In this document: positions 1-7,766 of the stretch, piece after piece
Layout of the letters: every line of letters begins with the position of its first letter
How positions within the stretch are numbered: the first letter of the stretch is position 1
From: Hymenobacter siberiensis
GTDB lineage: Bacteria > Bacteroidota > Bacteroidia > Cytophagales > Hymenobacteraceae
Length of the DNA: 64,000 bases
Assembly: GCF_018967845.1 (NCBI RefSeq)
Contig: NZ_JAHLZZ010000001.1
Span: forward strand, 3,038,001-3,102,000
Direction of reading: 5' to 3'
Program-made: the position numbers and the translations under genes
Notes under the pieces: model-generated
Databases searched by the model: none
The model's input: the letters and a program-made list of their open reading frames with translations, nothing else
Told to the model about the DNA's origin: nothing

Positions 1-1
1 G

Positions 2-886
2 CAGAAAGGTTCGCTGGTGAACGAGAAGCTGCTGCGCTTCGACTTCTCGCACTTTACGAAAGTGACCGAGGCCCAGCTGCGCGAGATTGAGCAGCTGGTG
101 AATGCCCGCATCCGCCAGCAAATTCCGCTGGTGGAGCGCCGCAACGTGCCCATCGCCGAGGCCAAAGACCTGGGCGCCATGGCCCTGTTCGGCGAGAAGT
201 ACGGTGAGTTCGTGCGCGTCATCACCTTCGACCGCGACTTTTCGGTGGAGCTCTGCGGTGGCCTGCACGTACCCAACACGGGCACCATCGGCTACCTCAA
301 AATCACGGCCGAAAGTGCCGTGGGTGCGGGCGTGCGCCGCATCGAAGCCGTGACCGGCCTCGGGGCCGAAGCCTACGTCGACCAGCAGCTCGACCTGCTC
401 AACCAGGTGCGCGAAACCCTCGGCAACCCCCAGCATCTGCTCACCAGTCTGGAGAAGCAGAACGAGGAAATTGCCACCTTGCGCAAGCAAATTGAGCAGT
501 TTGCCCAGCAAAGCATCAATCAGCAAAAGGACCAGCTGGTGGGCCAGGTGAAGGAGCTGAACGGCGTGAATTTCCTGGCCGCGCAAGTGCAGGCCGGCTC
601 GGCTGAATCCCTCAAAACCCTGGCTTTCAACCTGCGTCAGGCCGTGCCGAACCTGGTGGCCATCCTCGGCGCTGAAATCGACGGCAAGCCCCAACTAGCC
701 GTGATGCTGGCCGATGAAATTGCCCAGGCCGGCAAGCTCAACGCCACCACGCTGGTGCGCGAGCTGGCCAAGGAAATCCAGGGCGGCGGCGGCGGGCAGC
801 CGTTCTTCGCCACGGCCGGCGGCAAGAACGCGGCCGGGCTGGCAGCGGCGATTGCCAAGGCAGAAGGGTTGATTGCCGCGAAATAG
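2..886 (+). CDS. alaS: Alanine-tRNA ligase, C-terminal part (partial at window start)
   Basis: This is the 3' end of alanyl-tRNA synthetase, which charges tRNA-Ala in the cytoplasm. The frame is open from the first bases and begins in the conserved stretch QKGSLV...LRFDFSH that opens the editing region, so the GTG at 17 is internal and the gene continues upstream of the window. The motif SVELCGGLHV carries the Cys-x3-His metal ligands of the editing (SAD) domain. A glutamine-rich helical segment follows, then a DHHA1-type C-terminus with the glycine-rich GGGGGQPFFATAGG and a GLAAAI helix. The gene stops with TAG at 884-886. The next gene starts 23 bases later on the same strand. Identity is certain; only the missing 5' part is unseen. 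Confidence 0.97.
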   Translation, partial: QKGSLVNEKLLRFDFSHFTKVTEAQLREIEQLVNARIRQQIPLVERRNVPIAEAKDLGAMALFGEKYGEFVRVITFDRDFSVELCGGLHVPNTGTIGYLKITAESAVGAGVRRIEAVTGLGAEAYVDQQLDLLNQVRETLGNPQHLLTSLEKQNEEIATLRKQIEQFAQQSINQQKDQLVGQVKELNGVNFLAAQVQAGSAESLKTLAFNLRQAVPNLVAILGAEIDGKPQLAVMLADEIAQAGKLNATTLVRELAKEIQGGGGGQPFFATAGGKNAAGLAAAIAKAEGLIAAK

Positions 887-909
887 TGAGCAACTAAACT
901 CCGTAAGCA

Positions 910-1722
910 ATGAAATTTAAATGGATTGCCTGCTGTGTTGCGGGGCAGTTGTTGGGGGCTGGCCTGGCGTTGGGCCAGACCAGCCCCACCTCGGCGACCG
1001 GCCCCACCCGAGAGAGTGCGCTCGGGGCAATCCCGCCTAAGCGCGTATCGTACATTGGGGCCAAAGGTCAGAAGGTTGCCTCGGCGGAGAAGGCCGACCA
1101 CCGCGAAGAACTGGTGTATCGCGACAGCATCGGGGGCAACCTGCGCGTTTACTATCCGTCGGGTAACTTGCGCCGGGTGGTCCCTTATCTGCACTTCGGG
1201 CGGGGCGTGAAGTACGGCGTAGAAACCAGCTTCTACGAAACGGGCGAAGTGAAGAGCCGGTGCGAATACAGAGTTTTGCCAGTGGGTGCCTACGAACAGT
1301 TTTACCGCGATGGTAAAATTCGCTCGCGTATCTATCTGGCTGGCGACTCAACTGGCAAAGCCGTCAATAGTGAGGGGTATTTGCCAGATGGTACGCCGGC
1401 AACGGAGAGCACGGCAGTGCCGGAAAAAATGCCCACCTACCGGGGCGGCGGCAGCGATGCTATTGTGGCGGCTATTCAACAAGGAGTACGCTATCCGGCA
1501 GCGGCATTAAGGGCGCAGGTACAGGGCAGGGTATTTGTGAATTTTATGGTGGATGATGCGGGTTTTATTCGCAATTCCCAAATAGTCACATCACCTTCCC
1601 CGCTTCTGAATGCCACTGTTCTGCAATCAGTGGCCTCGCTGGGACGCCTCACGCCGGGCGAGATTTCCGGCGATACGGTGGACGTGTTTTTCACTGTTCC
1701 GATAACTTTTTCGATTCAGTAG
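910..1722 (+). CDS. Secreted YwqK/MORN-repeat protein with TonB C-terminal domain (copy 1)
   Basis: The product is 270 aa. It starts with a signal peptide (MKFKWIACC..., likely cleaved after ALGQ) rather than the long membrane anchor and proline-rich span of classical TonB. Residues about 70-150 hold repeats of the YwqK/MORN type (RDSIGGNLRVYYPSGNLRR, then YGVETSFYETGE and YEQFYRDGK). The last 80 residues are a typical TonB C-terminal fold, with YPAAALRAQVQGRVFVNF, an ending NATVLQSVASL and VFFTVPITF. Family knowledge: TonB_C domains bind the TonB box of outer-membrane receptors or act as structural modules. A secreted, anchor-less form may be periplasmic and structural; that is inference. 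Two relatives follow at 2785 and 3911. Confidence 0.85.
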   Translation: MKFKWIACCVAGQLLGAGLALGQTSPTSATGPTRESALGAIPPKRVSYIGAKGQKVASAEKADHREELVYRDSIGGNLRVYYPSGNLRRVVPYLHFGRGVKYGVETSFYETGEVKSRCEYRVLPVGAYEQFYRDGKIRSRIYLAGDSTGKAVNSEGYLPDGTPATESTAVPEKMPTYRGGGSDAIVAAIQQGVRYPAAALRAQVQGRVFVNFMVDDAGFIRNSQIVTSPSPLLNATVLQSVASLGRLTPGEISGDTVDVFFTVPITFSIQ

Positions 1723-1768
1723 GAAAAAAGCAATACTTTTCAAGCGTCTAAACTGACTCTTCAGCCTC

Positions 1769-2695
1769 ATGTCCACCTTCGCCCTCATTCTGCTCGGGCT
1801 TATTGCCCTCACGCTGTTTCTCTGCTACGTCATTGTGCCGCAGGGCACGGTGGCGGTGGTCACGGTATTCGGCAAGTACCGGCGCATTATGTCGCCGGGA
1901 CTGAATTTCAAACTGCCGTTTATTGAGGCGGTGTACAAGCGGATTTCCATCCAGAACCGCTCGCTGGAACTTAATTTCCAGGCCATTACCATCGACCAGG
2001 CCAATGTGAATTTCAAGGCCATGCTGGTGTACGCGGCCTTCGACCAGAGCGAGGAAGCAATCAAGAACGTGGCCTTCAAGTTCGTGGATGAGCAAAGCCT
2101 GATGCAGGCGCTGGTGCGGACCGTGGAGGGTAGCATCCGGGCCTTTGTGGCCACGCAGCGGCAGGCGGCGGTGCTCAGCCTGCGCGGCGAAATCGTGCTC
2201 CACGTGAAGGACCAGCTCGATGCCACGCTCGAAAGCTGGGGATACCATCTCATTGATTTGCAGCTCAATGATATTGCCTTCGACGAGGAAATCATGCGCT
2301 CGATGGCCAAAGTGGTGGCCTCCAACAACCTGAAAGCCGCCGCCGAAAACGAAGGCCAGGCCCTGCTCATCACCAAAACCAAAGCGGCCGAAGCCGAGGG
2401 CAACGCCATCAAAATCGCGGCCGAAGCCGAGAAAATCGCGGCCCAGCTGCGCGGCCAGGGTGTGGCCCTGTTCCGCGAGGAAGTAACCAAGGGCCTGGCC
2501 CACGCCGTGGAGGAAATGACCAAAAACAACCTCGACCCGGCGATGGTCTATTTCTCGATGTGGACCGAAGCCATCAAGCACTTCGCGGAGCAGGGCCAGG
2601 GCAACGTCATTTTCCTCGACGGCTCGAACGAAGGCATGAATAAAAGCCTGCAGCAGATGATGGCCATGCAGCAGCTGCCGCGGCCGCTGAAGTAA
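1769..2695 (+). CDS. SPFH/band 7 domain membrane protein (slipin/HflC-like)
   Basis: The product is 308 aa. An N-terminal transmembrane helix (residues about 4-25, LILLGLIALTLFLCYVIV) leads into a band 7 domain: VPQGTVAVVTVFGKYRRIMSPGLNFKLPF is the usual entry to an SPFH fold. A long alanine/glutamate-rich coiled coil follows (AAENEGQALLITKTKAAEAEGNAIK), as in stomatin and HflK/HflC proteins, with a Met/Gln-rich tail. SPFH proteins oligomerise into membrane rings or microdomains and often regulate proteases; no protease or NfeD partner is adjacent here. The ATG at 1769 is the first in frame and gives a sensible membrane N-terminus. It sits between two TonB-like paralogues on the same strand. 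Confidence 0.9.
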   Translation: MSTFALILLGLIALTLFLCYVIVPQGTVAVVTVFGKYRRIMSPGLNFKLPFIEAVYKRISIQNRSLELNFQAITIDQANVNFKAMLVYAAFDQSEEAIKNVAFKFVDEQSLMQALVRTVEGSIRAFVATQRQAAVLSLRGEIVLHVKDQLDATLESWGYHLIDLQLNDIAFDEEIMRSMAKVVASNNLKAAAENEGQALLITKTKAAEAEGNAIKIAAEAEKIAAQLRGQGVALFREEVTKGLAHAVEEMTKNNLDPAMVYFSMWTEAIKHFAEQGQGNVIFLDGSNEGMNKSLQQMMAMQQLPRPLK

Positions 2696-2784
2696 GCGGC
2701 TGCGGTCCTGAATCTACCCGTTTTCTCCCGCTGTAGCTGCCGTATGTTGTTGTTTGACAAGAAGGGTTTGTTGTAACTGCCGCT

Positions 2785-3579
2785 TTGGTAGGTGGGGCTT
2801 TTGGCGCATCTGGCCAAACTCCTCCTCCGGCGGCCCCGCCGAAAGCAGCCATTTACCTGACGGCTACTGGCAAACAACTGCCAAACTCGGTTGGTGCCGA
2901 CCATTGGGCCCAGATAGCCATGCGTGACAGCGTGAGCGGTATTATGCGCGAATATTATCCCTCGGGCAAGCTCTGGCGGGTTATCCCGTTTGCCAATGTT
3001 CGGCTGGGTATCCGGCATGGCGTAGTGTTGAGCTATGACGAGGCCGGAAAGTTGTACCGGCGGGAAGATTTCTCTGGCGGGCAGCGGCAGGGCGAGCTAC
3101 AGCTCTTTGACGCCACTGGTGCCTTGAGCCGGACCATTGTGTACGCCCATGATAAGAAAGTAAGCCAGCAATGCTTCACCGCCGCCGGGCTGACCAGGGA
3201 ATGCCAACCCGATAAACAGCTGCCACAGTACCCGAGGGGTACCGCCGGGCTGATTGCGGCGATTGAGCAAGCCGCCGTGCTCCCCACCGAAGAGGTGCTC
3301 AGACATGGTTTCGGGACCGTTGTCATCAAACTGTTGGTTGATGCCGAAGCCACCATCATCGGGACTACCGTGGTGCGCGCTCCAACTGCCCGCATGGGCC
3401 AGGCCGTGCTGGATGCGGTGAAAGCAATAAAGCCTTTTGTCGCCGCTGGAATGGTGGACCAGGAGCCGGTTTCGGTGTTGTATTACCTGCCCATTAAAAT
3501 TGGACACCCTGTAAATGGCTGGGCCATGACTAACGCTTACGACGATGCCCCCAAAGTCACCTTCCTGGCGGCCGAGTAA
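2785..3579 (+). CDS. YwqK/MORN-repeat protein with TonB-like C-terminal domain (copy 2; N-terminus probably frameshifted)
   Basis: This is a paralogue of the gene at 910: MRDSVSGIMREYYPSGKLWRV, GIRHGVVLSYDEAGKLY and RQGELQLFDATG are the repeats, and the last third is a divergent TonB_C-like domain. From the TTG at 2785 the protein has only a stump of a signal sequence (VGGAFGASGQ). The frame is open back to 2758 and reads EGFVVTAALVGGAFGA, a good hydrophobic core. The ATG at 2744 encodes MLLFDKKG in another frame. Joining the two by one base change would give a normal signal peptide with its KK start. The gene is therefore either frameshifted in the leader or uses a poor start. The C-terminal extension after PIKIGHP is not shared with copy 1. 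Confidence 0.65.
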   Translation: MVGGAFGASGQTPPPAAPPKAAIYLTATGKQLPNSVGADHWAQIAMRDSVSGIMREYYPSGKLWRVIPFANVRLGIRHGVVLSYDEAGKLYRREDFSGGQRQGELQLFDATGALSRTIVYAHDKKVSQQCFTAAGLTRECQPDKQLPQYPRGTAGLIAAIEQAAVLPTEEVLRHGFGTVVIKLLVDAEATIIGTTVVRAPTARMGQAVLDAVKAIKPFVAAGMVDQEPVSVLYYLPIKIGHPVNGWAMTNAYDDAPKVTFLAAE

Positions 3580-3747
3580 GCTATTCGTATGGGAAAAAGG
3601 AAACAGTGACAACTACTTCAGCAGCCGCTGAGTTAAGTAGCTGCTGGCGTTTTGCCGACCAGTATGTAATTTCGGAGAGTTGAGAGTCCGGCACTGCTTT
3701 TTCGTCCTTACCCAAATCTATTTGTCTACTGTTTAATGGCGAGCTGG

Positions 3748-3849
3748 TGCGCGGGTCTGACCGCCCCAGGCGGTCTGACCGGTTGTAGTGAGCACGATTT
3801 CGCCCTGCCGACAACCGCTCAGCCCGCCTGGGGCGGTCAGACCCGCGCA
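3748..3849. repeat. 39-bp near-perfect inverted repeat in the gap between TonB-like copies 2 and 3
   Basis: The arms 3748-3786 and 3811-3849 are reverse complements except for two positions, with a 24-base spacer. The arms are GC-rich (core CCGCCCCAGGCGG) and would form a very stable hairpin in DNA or RNA. The 331-base gap from 3580 to 3910 holds no other gene I can support. The ATG at 3788 lies inside this element, which is why it was rejected as the start of the next gene. Confidence 0.85.
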
Positions 3850-3910
3850 ACGGTTTTGGGCAAGGACAAGTAGTGTTTCCCGGGTTCTCAGCTCCTTTTT
3901 TTCTTGTCTG

Positions 3911-4759
3911 GTGAATACACGGTTATTTTATCTGAGCCTTTTGCTGGCGGGGTCGCTGGCCGGCCGGGCGCAAGCGCCCCGGGCAGCTACGCCCAGCCCC
4001 ATCAGTAGCTTTTTCACGCCCGACTACCAGCCCGCCAATTCCTCTGATACCACGGCCATATGCGCCGAAACGACGTTCCGCGACAGCCTCAGCGGCACCA
4101 CGCGGCTGTATTATCCTTCGGGCAATCTGAAGCAATACATTCCTTACGCCAACGTGGCGCGGGGCGTGCGCTACGGCTGCGTCACCACCTGGTACGAGAG
4201 CGGCCAGATGTGCACCAAGGAGGACTACGTGCGCGGCGTGCGCCACGGCGACCTGCTTACGTATTATCCCGACGGCACCCTCAAGCGCCGCGAGCATTGC
4301 CAGGACGGCCGTTGCGGCGTGGGTACCTGCTACGATGCCAACGGCTACCCCGTGCCCTACTTCGCCTACGAGCAATTGCCGTTGTACCCCGGCGGCGAAG
4401 AGCGCCTGCTAAAGGAACTCACCAAGGCGGTGCGCCTTAATAGGCAGGAGCTGGCCGCCGCGCGCCGCGCCGTGGGCCACCTGCCGGACATGGTGCAGTA
4501 TGGCTGGCGGCGCGAAGTAGACGTAGAGCTGGCCGTGGCCCCCGACGGCCGCATTTCCCACGCCCGCGTGGTGCAGTCCACGGCCGGGTTCCTCAATAGT
4601 GCCGTGCTGCGGGCGGTGGCCAGCCTCCAGCGGCAGTTTGTGCCCGGCCGGCGCGATGGGCAGGTGATGACCAGCTACCTCACCGTGCCCCTTTTTTACA
4701 CCCTCGAGGCCCCCACGCGCCAGCCGTATTACGGCGGCTACCGAATACGACAGCGCTAG
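3911..4759 (+). CDS. Secreted YwqK/MORN-repeat protein with TonB C-terminal domain (copy 3)
   Basis: This is the third paralogue, 282 aa from a GTG start. I chose 3911 because it gives a clean signal peptide (MNTRLFYLSLLLAGSLAGRAQA); the longer frame from 3788 runs through the hairpin element and adds an unconvincing leader. The repeat block (FRDSLSGTTRLYYPSGNLKQY, YGCVTTWYESGQM, HGDLLTYYPDGTLKR) is the clearest of the three copies, with four consecutive units at about residues 50-130. The C-terminus (REVDVELAVAPDGRISHARVV, NSAVLRAVASLQRQF, VPLFYTLE) matches TonB_C. The function is unknown; a periplasmic or outer-membrane-facing role is inferred. Confidence 0.8.
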   Translation: MNTRLFYLSLLLAGSLAGRAQAPRAATPSPISSFFTPDYQPANSSDTTAICAETTFRDSLSGTTRLYYPSGNLKQYIPYANVARGVRYGCVTTWYESGQMCTKEDYVRGVRHGDLLTYYPDGTLKRREHCQDGRCGVGTCYDANGYPVPYFAYEQLPLYPGGEERLLKELTKAVRLNRQELAAARRAVGHLPDMVQYGWRREVDVELAVAPDGRISHARVVQSTAGFLNSAVLRAVASLQRQFVPGRRDGQVMTSYLTVPLFYTLEAPTRQPYYGGYRIRQR

Positions 4760-4841
4760 AAAATGGGCCGGCCGGTTGCCGTTATGCCGAGAAATCGGGG
4801 CTGGGCTACCCCGCTATGCGGGCCAGCTTCCGCCTACCCGT

Positions 4842-4849
4842 TACCTTTA
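4842..4849 (+). promoter_or_regulatory. Possible -7 promoter element upstream of gatB
   Basis: TACCTTTA fits the Bacteroidota -7 word TAnnTTTG in seven of eight positions and lies 39 bases before the gatB start. I see no clear -33 TTTG word. Confidence 0.35.
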
Positions 4850-4888
4850 AGGCTGAATACCTAGTAAGACCCCGCGTTTTTTCAGAAT

Positions 4889-6343
4889 ATGGACGAAGCC
4901 ACCCTTGCCAAATACCAGCCCGTTATCGGCCTGGAAGTTCACGCCCAGCTGCTCACGCACAGCAAAATGTACTCTTCCGATGAGAACGAGTACGGCGTTG
5001 CCCCCAACACCAATCTGTCAGTCATCACCCTCGGCCACCCCGGCACCTTGCCCAAAGTGAACCGCACGGCCGTGGAATTTGCCATGAAAATGGGCCTGGC
5101 TACCAACTGCCAGATTCGGCGCGACAACCTGTTTGCCCGCAAAAACTACTTCTACCCCGACCTGCCTAAGGGCTACCAGATTACGCAGGACAAAACCCCG
5201 ATTTGCTACGACGGCCACCTCGACGTGCGCGTGGGTGAGGAGGTGAAGCGCATCGGCATCACCCGCATTCACATGGAGGAAGACGCCGGGAAGTCGATGC
5301 ACCTGGCCGGTGAAACCGAAACCCTCGTGGACCTGAACCGCGCCGGCGTGCCGCTCATCGAAATCGTGAGTGAGCCCGACATCCGGACCGGCGACGAAGC
5401 CTACGCCTACCTCACCGAAATTAAGAAGCTGGTGGAGTACCTCGGCATCTGCGACGGCAACATGGAGGAAGGCTCGCTGCGCTGCGATGCCAACATCTCG
5501 GTGATGCTGCACGGGGCCGCGCAGTTCGGCATGAAGGTGGAGGTGAAGAACATGAACTCCTTCCGCAACGTGCAGCGCGCCATTGCCTACGAAATCGAGC
5601 GGCAGATTGCCATCATCGAAGCCGGCGGCGAAGTGGACAGCGAAACCCGGGGCTTCGACGCCCCCAGCGGTACCACCAACGGCCAGCGCAGCAAGGAAAC
5701 CCTCAACGACTACCGCTACTTCCCCGAGCCGGACCTGCCCCCGCTGGTGATTTCTGACGAGTGGCTGCACCGCGTGGCCGCCGAATTGCCGGCGCTGCCG
5801 CAGCAACTCTACTCGCGCTTCGTGGGCGAGCTGGGCCTGAACGACTATGACGCCTCCGTCCTCATCGACCAGAAGGAGGTGGCCCTGTTCTTCGACGACC
5901 TCGCGCGCCTCACGCCCAACGCCAAAGCGGCTGCCAACTGGGTGATGGGCCCCGTGAAGTCCTACCTCAACGAGCGGGCCCTCACCATGGCGGATTTTCC
6001 GCTCGACGCCGCGCAGCTGGCCGGTATCATCGAGCTGATTGACGCCGGAAAAATCAACTATTCGGTGGCCAGCAAGCAACTGTTTCCGCATTTGCTCGAC
6101 CATCCGACGGCCAACGCGACCGGCGCGGCCGAAAGCCTGGGCCTGCTCACGCAGGCCGACAACGGCGAGCTGGCCGGTCTGGTGCAGCAGGTGCTAGATG
6201 CCAACCCCGCCAAAGTGGCCGAGTACCGCGCCGGCAAAAAGTCGCTCACCGGTATGTTCATGGGCGAGCTCATGAAGCTCACCGGCGGCAAGGCCGACCC
6301 CAAGCTGGCCAACCAGCTGCTGCGCGCCGGGCTGGACGGGTAA
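4889..6343 (+). CDS. gatB: Asp-tRNA(Asn)/Glu-tRNA(Gln) amidotransferase subunit B
   Basis: GatB is the kinase and tRNA-binding subunit of the GatCAB complex, which converts mischarged Glu-tRNA-Gln or Asp-tRNA-Asn to the amide forms. The 484-aa product has the family's usual length. It shows the hallmark N-terminus PVIGLEVHAQLLTHSKM, the phrase PGTLPKVN, then ARKNYFYPDLPKGYQI and VDLNRAGVPLIEIVSEPD. It ends with the helical GatB/Yqey tail (AAQLAGIIELIDAGKINYSVA..., GKKSLTGMFMGELMK). gatA and gatC are not in the window, so the complex is scattered in this genome. The start ATG at 4889 fits the family N-terminus. Confidence 0.98.
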   Translation: MDEATLAKYQPVIGLEVHAQLLTHSKMYSSDENEYGVAPNTNLSVITLGHPGTLPKVNRTAVEFAMKMGLATNCQIRRDNLFARKNYFYPDLPKGYQITQDKTPICYDGHLDVRVGEEVKRIGITRIHMEEDAGKSMHLAGETETLVDLNRAGVPLIEIVSEPDIRTGDEAYAYLTEIKKLVEYLGICDGNMEEGSLRCDANISVMLHGAAQFGMKVEVKNMNSFRNVQRAIAYEIERQIAIIEAGGEVDSETRGFDAPSGTTNGQRSKETLNDYRYFPEPDLPPLVISDEWLHRVAAELPALPQQLYSRFVGELGLNDYDASVLIDQKEVALFFDDLARLTPNAKAAANWVMGPVKSYLNERALTMADFPLDAAQLAGIIELIDAGKINYSVASKQLFPHLLDHPTANATGAAESLGLLTQADNGELAGLVQQVLDANPAKVAEYRAGKKSLTGMFMGELMKLTGGKADPKLANQLLRAGLDG

Positions 6344-6364
6344 GCAAGCTTTTGTTATCCAGAG

Positions 6365-6404
6365 CCTCTCTGTCATCCTGAGCTTGCGAAGGATGACAGA
6401 GAGG
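6365..6404. repeat. Perfect 15-bp hairpin of the GTCATCCTGAGC type
   Basis: CCTCTCTGTCATCCT at 6365-6379 is mirrored perfectly at 6390-6404 with a 10-base loop (GAGCTTGCGA). It starts 22 bases after the gatB stop. There is no T-run, so it looks more like a dispersed hairpin element than a terminator. Similar GTCAT-bounded hairpins occur at 21418 and 53066. Confidence 0.75.
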
Positions 6405-6457
6405 AACAAACCATCCACGGCCTCGCGTTGGCCATTCTGATTCACAAGTTCACGCAC

Positions 6458-7591
6458 ATGCCTCACCCAATGATAAAATCTGTTTTCCTGGCTGCCACCG
6501 TGCTGGGCATGGCCAACGCCTGCCAGAATGCCGCCGCCGCCGATGGCTACGAGATTTCGGGCCAGCTGAAAAACGCCCCGGCCGGTACCGTGCTGCACCT
6601 TTCGGAGCTCAACTCCAACCAGTTTGTAGAGAAGGTCACCGCCAAAACCGATGCCGCCGGTAAGTTTACCCTGAAAGGTGCCACCGCGACCCCCGGTATC
6701 TACCAGCTCAAGCTGGACGATGCCAACCAGGTGCTGCTGCTGCTCGATAATAAAACCCGCGTAGAGCTCAGCGGCGACGCCAAAAGCCTGCCCACCACCT
6801 ACAGCGTAAAGGGCAGCAAAGATGCCGAAGTACTGCGCCAGCTCACGCAGGTGATGGAGGGCAGCAAGGGCCAGCTTGAAGACATCAGCAAGCGCTACGG
6901 CGCGGCCGGGCAGGCCGGCAAAACCGAGGAGATGAAGGCCATCGAGAAGGAGTATTACGCCATTCAGGGCAGTAATACGGCCAAGATTAAGGCCCTTGTC
7001 CGGCGCAACGTGACGTCTGTAGTGGGCGGCTTTGCGGTGGGCGCTTTCATCAATCCCGAAGAGGAGTTCATGTTTGCCGACTCCGTGGCAACCATTCAGC
7101 GCAAGGCCAACCCCAATTCGCCCTTCACCAAGGAGCTCACGGCCCGCCTCGAGCCGATGCGCGCCACCGCCCAGGGCGCCATGGCCCCCGAAATCAACCT
7201 GCCCCAGCCCGACGGCTCCAAGCTGGCCTTGAGCAGCCTGCGTGGCAAATACGTCCTTATTGATTTCTGGGCGAGCTGGTGCGGCCCCTGCCGCCAGGAA
7301 AACCCCAACGTGGTACGTTCCTACAACCAGTTCAAGGACAAGGGCAAAGGCTTTACCATCTACTCCGTATCGCTGGACCAGGAGAAGGGCAAGTGGGAAA
7401 AAGCCATTGCCACCGACGGCCTCACCTGGCACCACGTTTCGGACCTGGCCGGCTGGCAAAGCGTAGCCGGCGCGGCCTACGGCGTGAAGGCTATCCCGCA
7501 GTCGTTCCTGATTGACCCGCAGGGGAAAATCATCGCCAAAAACCTGCGCGGCGAAGCCCTGTCGGCCAAGCTGGCTGAGGTGCTGAAATAG
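6458..7591 (+). CDS. TlpA-family thiol:disulfide protein with DUF4369-like N-terminal domain
   Basis: This is an exported thioredoxin-like protein of 377 aa. The leader MPHPMIKSVFLAATVLGMANAC ends in a possible lipobox cysteine (residue 22). A different start at 6470 (MIKSVF) is equally possible. Residues about 30-115 form a beta-rich domain of the DUF4369 type (YEISGQLKNAPAGTVLHLSEL). A helical linker follows. The C-terminal 140 residues are an AhpC/TSA-Redoxin fold with the active site WASWCGPCRQ (Cys275 and Cys278) and a cis-proline segment KAIPQSFLIDP. Such proteins reduce or resolve disulfides in the periplasm of Bacteroidota. The gene stands alone and is followed by a strong terminator. 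Confidence 0.93.
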   Translation: MPHPMIKSVFLAATVLGMANACQNAAAADGYEISGQLKNAPAGTVLHLSELNSNQFVEKVTAKTDAAGKFTLKGATATPGIYQLKLDDANQVLLLLDNKTRVELSGDAKSLPTTYSVKGSKDAEVLRQLTQVMEGSKGQLEDISKRYGAAGQAGKTEEMKAIEKEYYAIQGSNTAKIKALVRRNVTSVVGGFAVGAFINPEEEFMFADSVATIQRKANPNSPFTKELTARLEPMRATAQGAMAPEINLPQPDGSKLALSSLRGKYVLIDFWASWCGPCRQENPNVVRSYNQFKDKGKGFTIYSVSLDQEKGKWEKAIATDGLTWHHVSDLAGWQSVAGAAYGVKAIPQSFLIDPQGKIIAKNLRGEALSAKLAEVLK

Positions 7592-7605
7592 GCATATTAG
7601 CAACC

Positions 7606-7647
7606 AACAAAAACGGCCCGTCTGATTTCAGACGGGCCGTTTTTGTT
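7606..7647. terminator. Strong bidirectional intrinsic terminator
   Basis: A perfect 20-bp stem (7606-7625 and 7628-7647) with a 2-base loop has GC-rich core ACGGCCCGTCTGA, flanked by A-runs on one side and T-runs on the other. It ends the TlpA-like gene and can also stop transcription coming from the minus strand. Confidence 0.9.
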
Positions 7648-7648
7648 G

Positions 7649-7743
7649 GACCAGGGGTAGGATTCGAACCGCCGGAGGAACCGCTAAAAGCTTCCTCCGG
7701 CGGGCTTACGCACGACGGCAATCTCCACTCTGCCACCTTGGTC
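7649..7743 (-). pseudogene. tRNA-like sequence with disrupted anticodon arm and a long palindromic insert
   Basis: On the minus strand the ends look like a class II tRNA. The 5' part (ACCAAGG then TGGCAGAGTGGAGATTGC) has an acceptor strand and a Ser/Leu-like D-arm, and the 3' part (GGTTCGAATCCTACCCCTGGT) has a T-loop. The acceptor strands pair with one mismatch. Between them I cannot draw an anticodon stem with a U33 loop. Instead there is a 12-bp palindrome (CCGCCGGAGGAA at 7669-7680, mirrored at 7692-7703 on the + strand) that also replaces the 5' half of the T-stem. It is either a tRNA gene invaded by a palindromic repeat or a decayed copy. An unusual functional RNA is not excluded. Confidence 0.45.
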
Positions 7744-7766
7744 TTTAGTTGAAAATAAAACAGAAA

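Noticed and set aside
910-1722. YwqK-like repeats as an antitoxin of a polymorphic toxin system
   Set aside because: No toxin gene lies nearby and the protein carries a signal peptide and TonB_C domain, unlike cytoplasmic YwqK antitoxins.
3788-3910. N-terminal extension of the third TonB-like protein
   Set aside because: The extension is translated from a palindromic repeat and hides a good signal peptide that begins at the GTG 3911.
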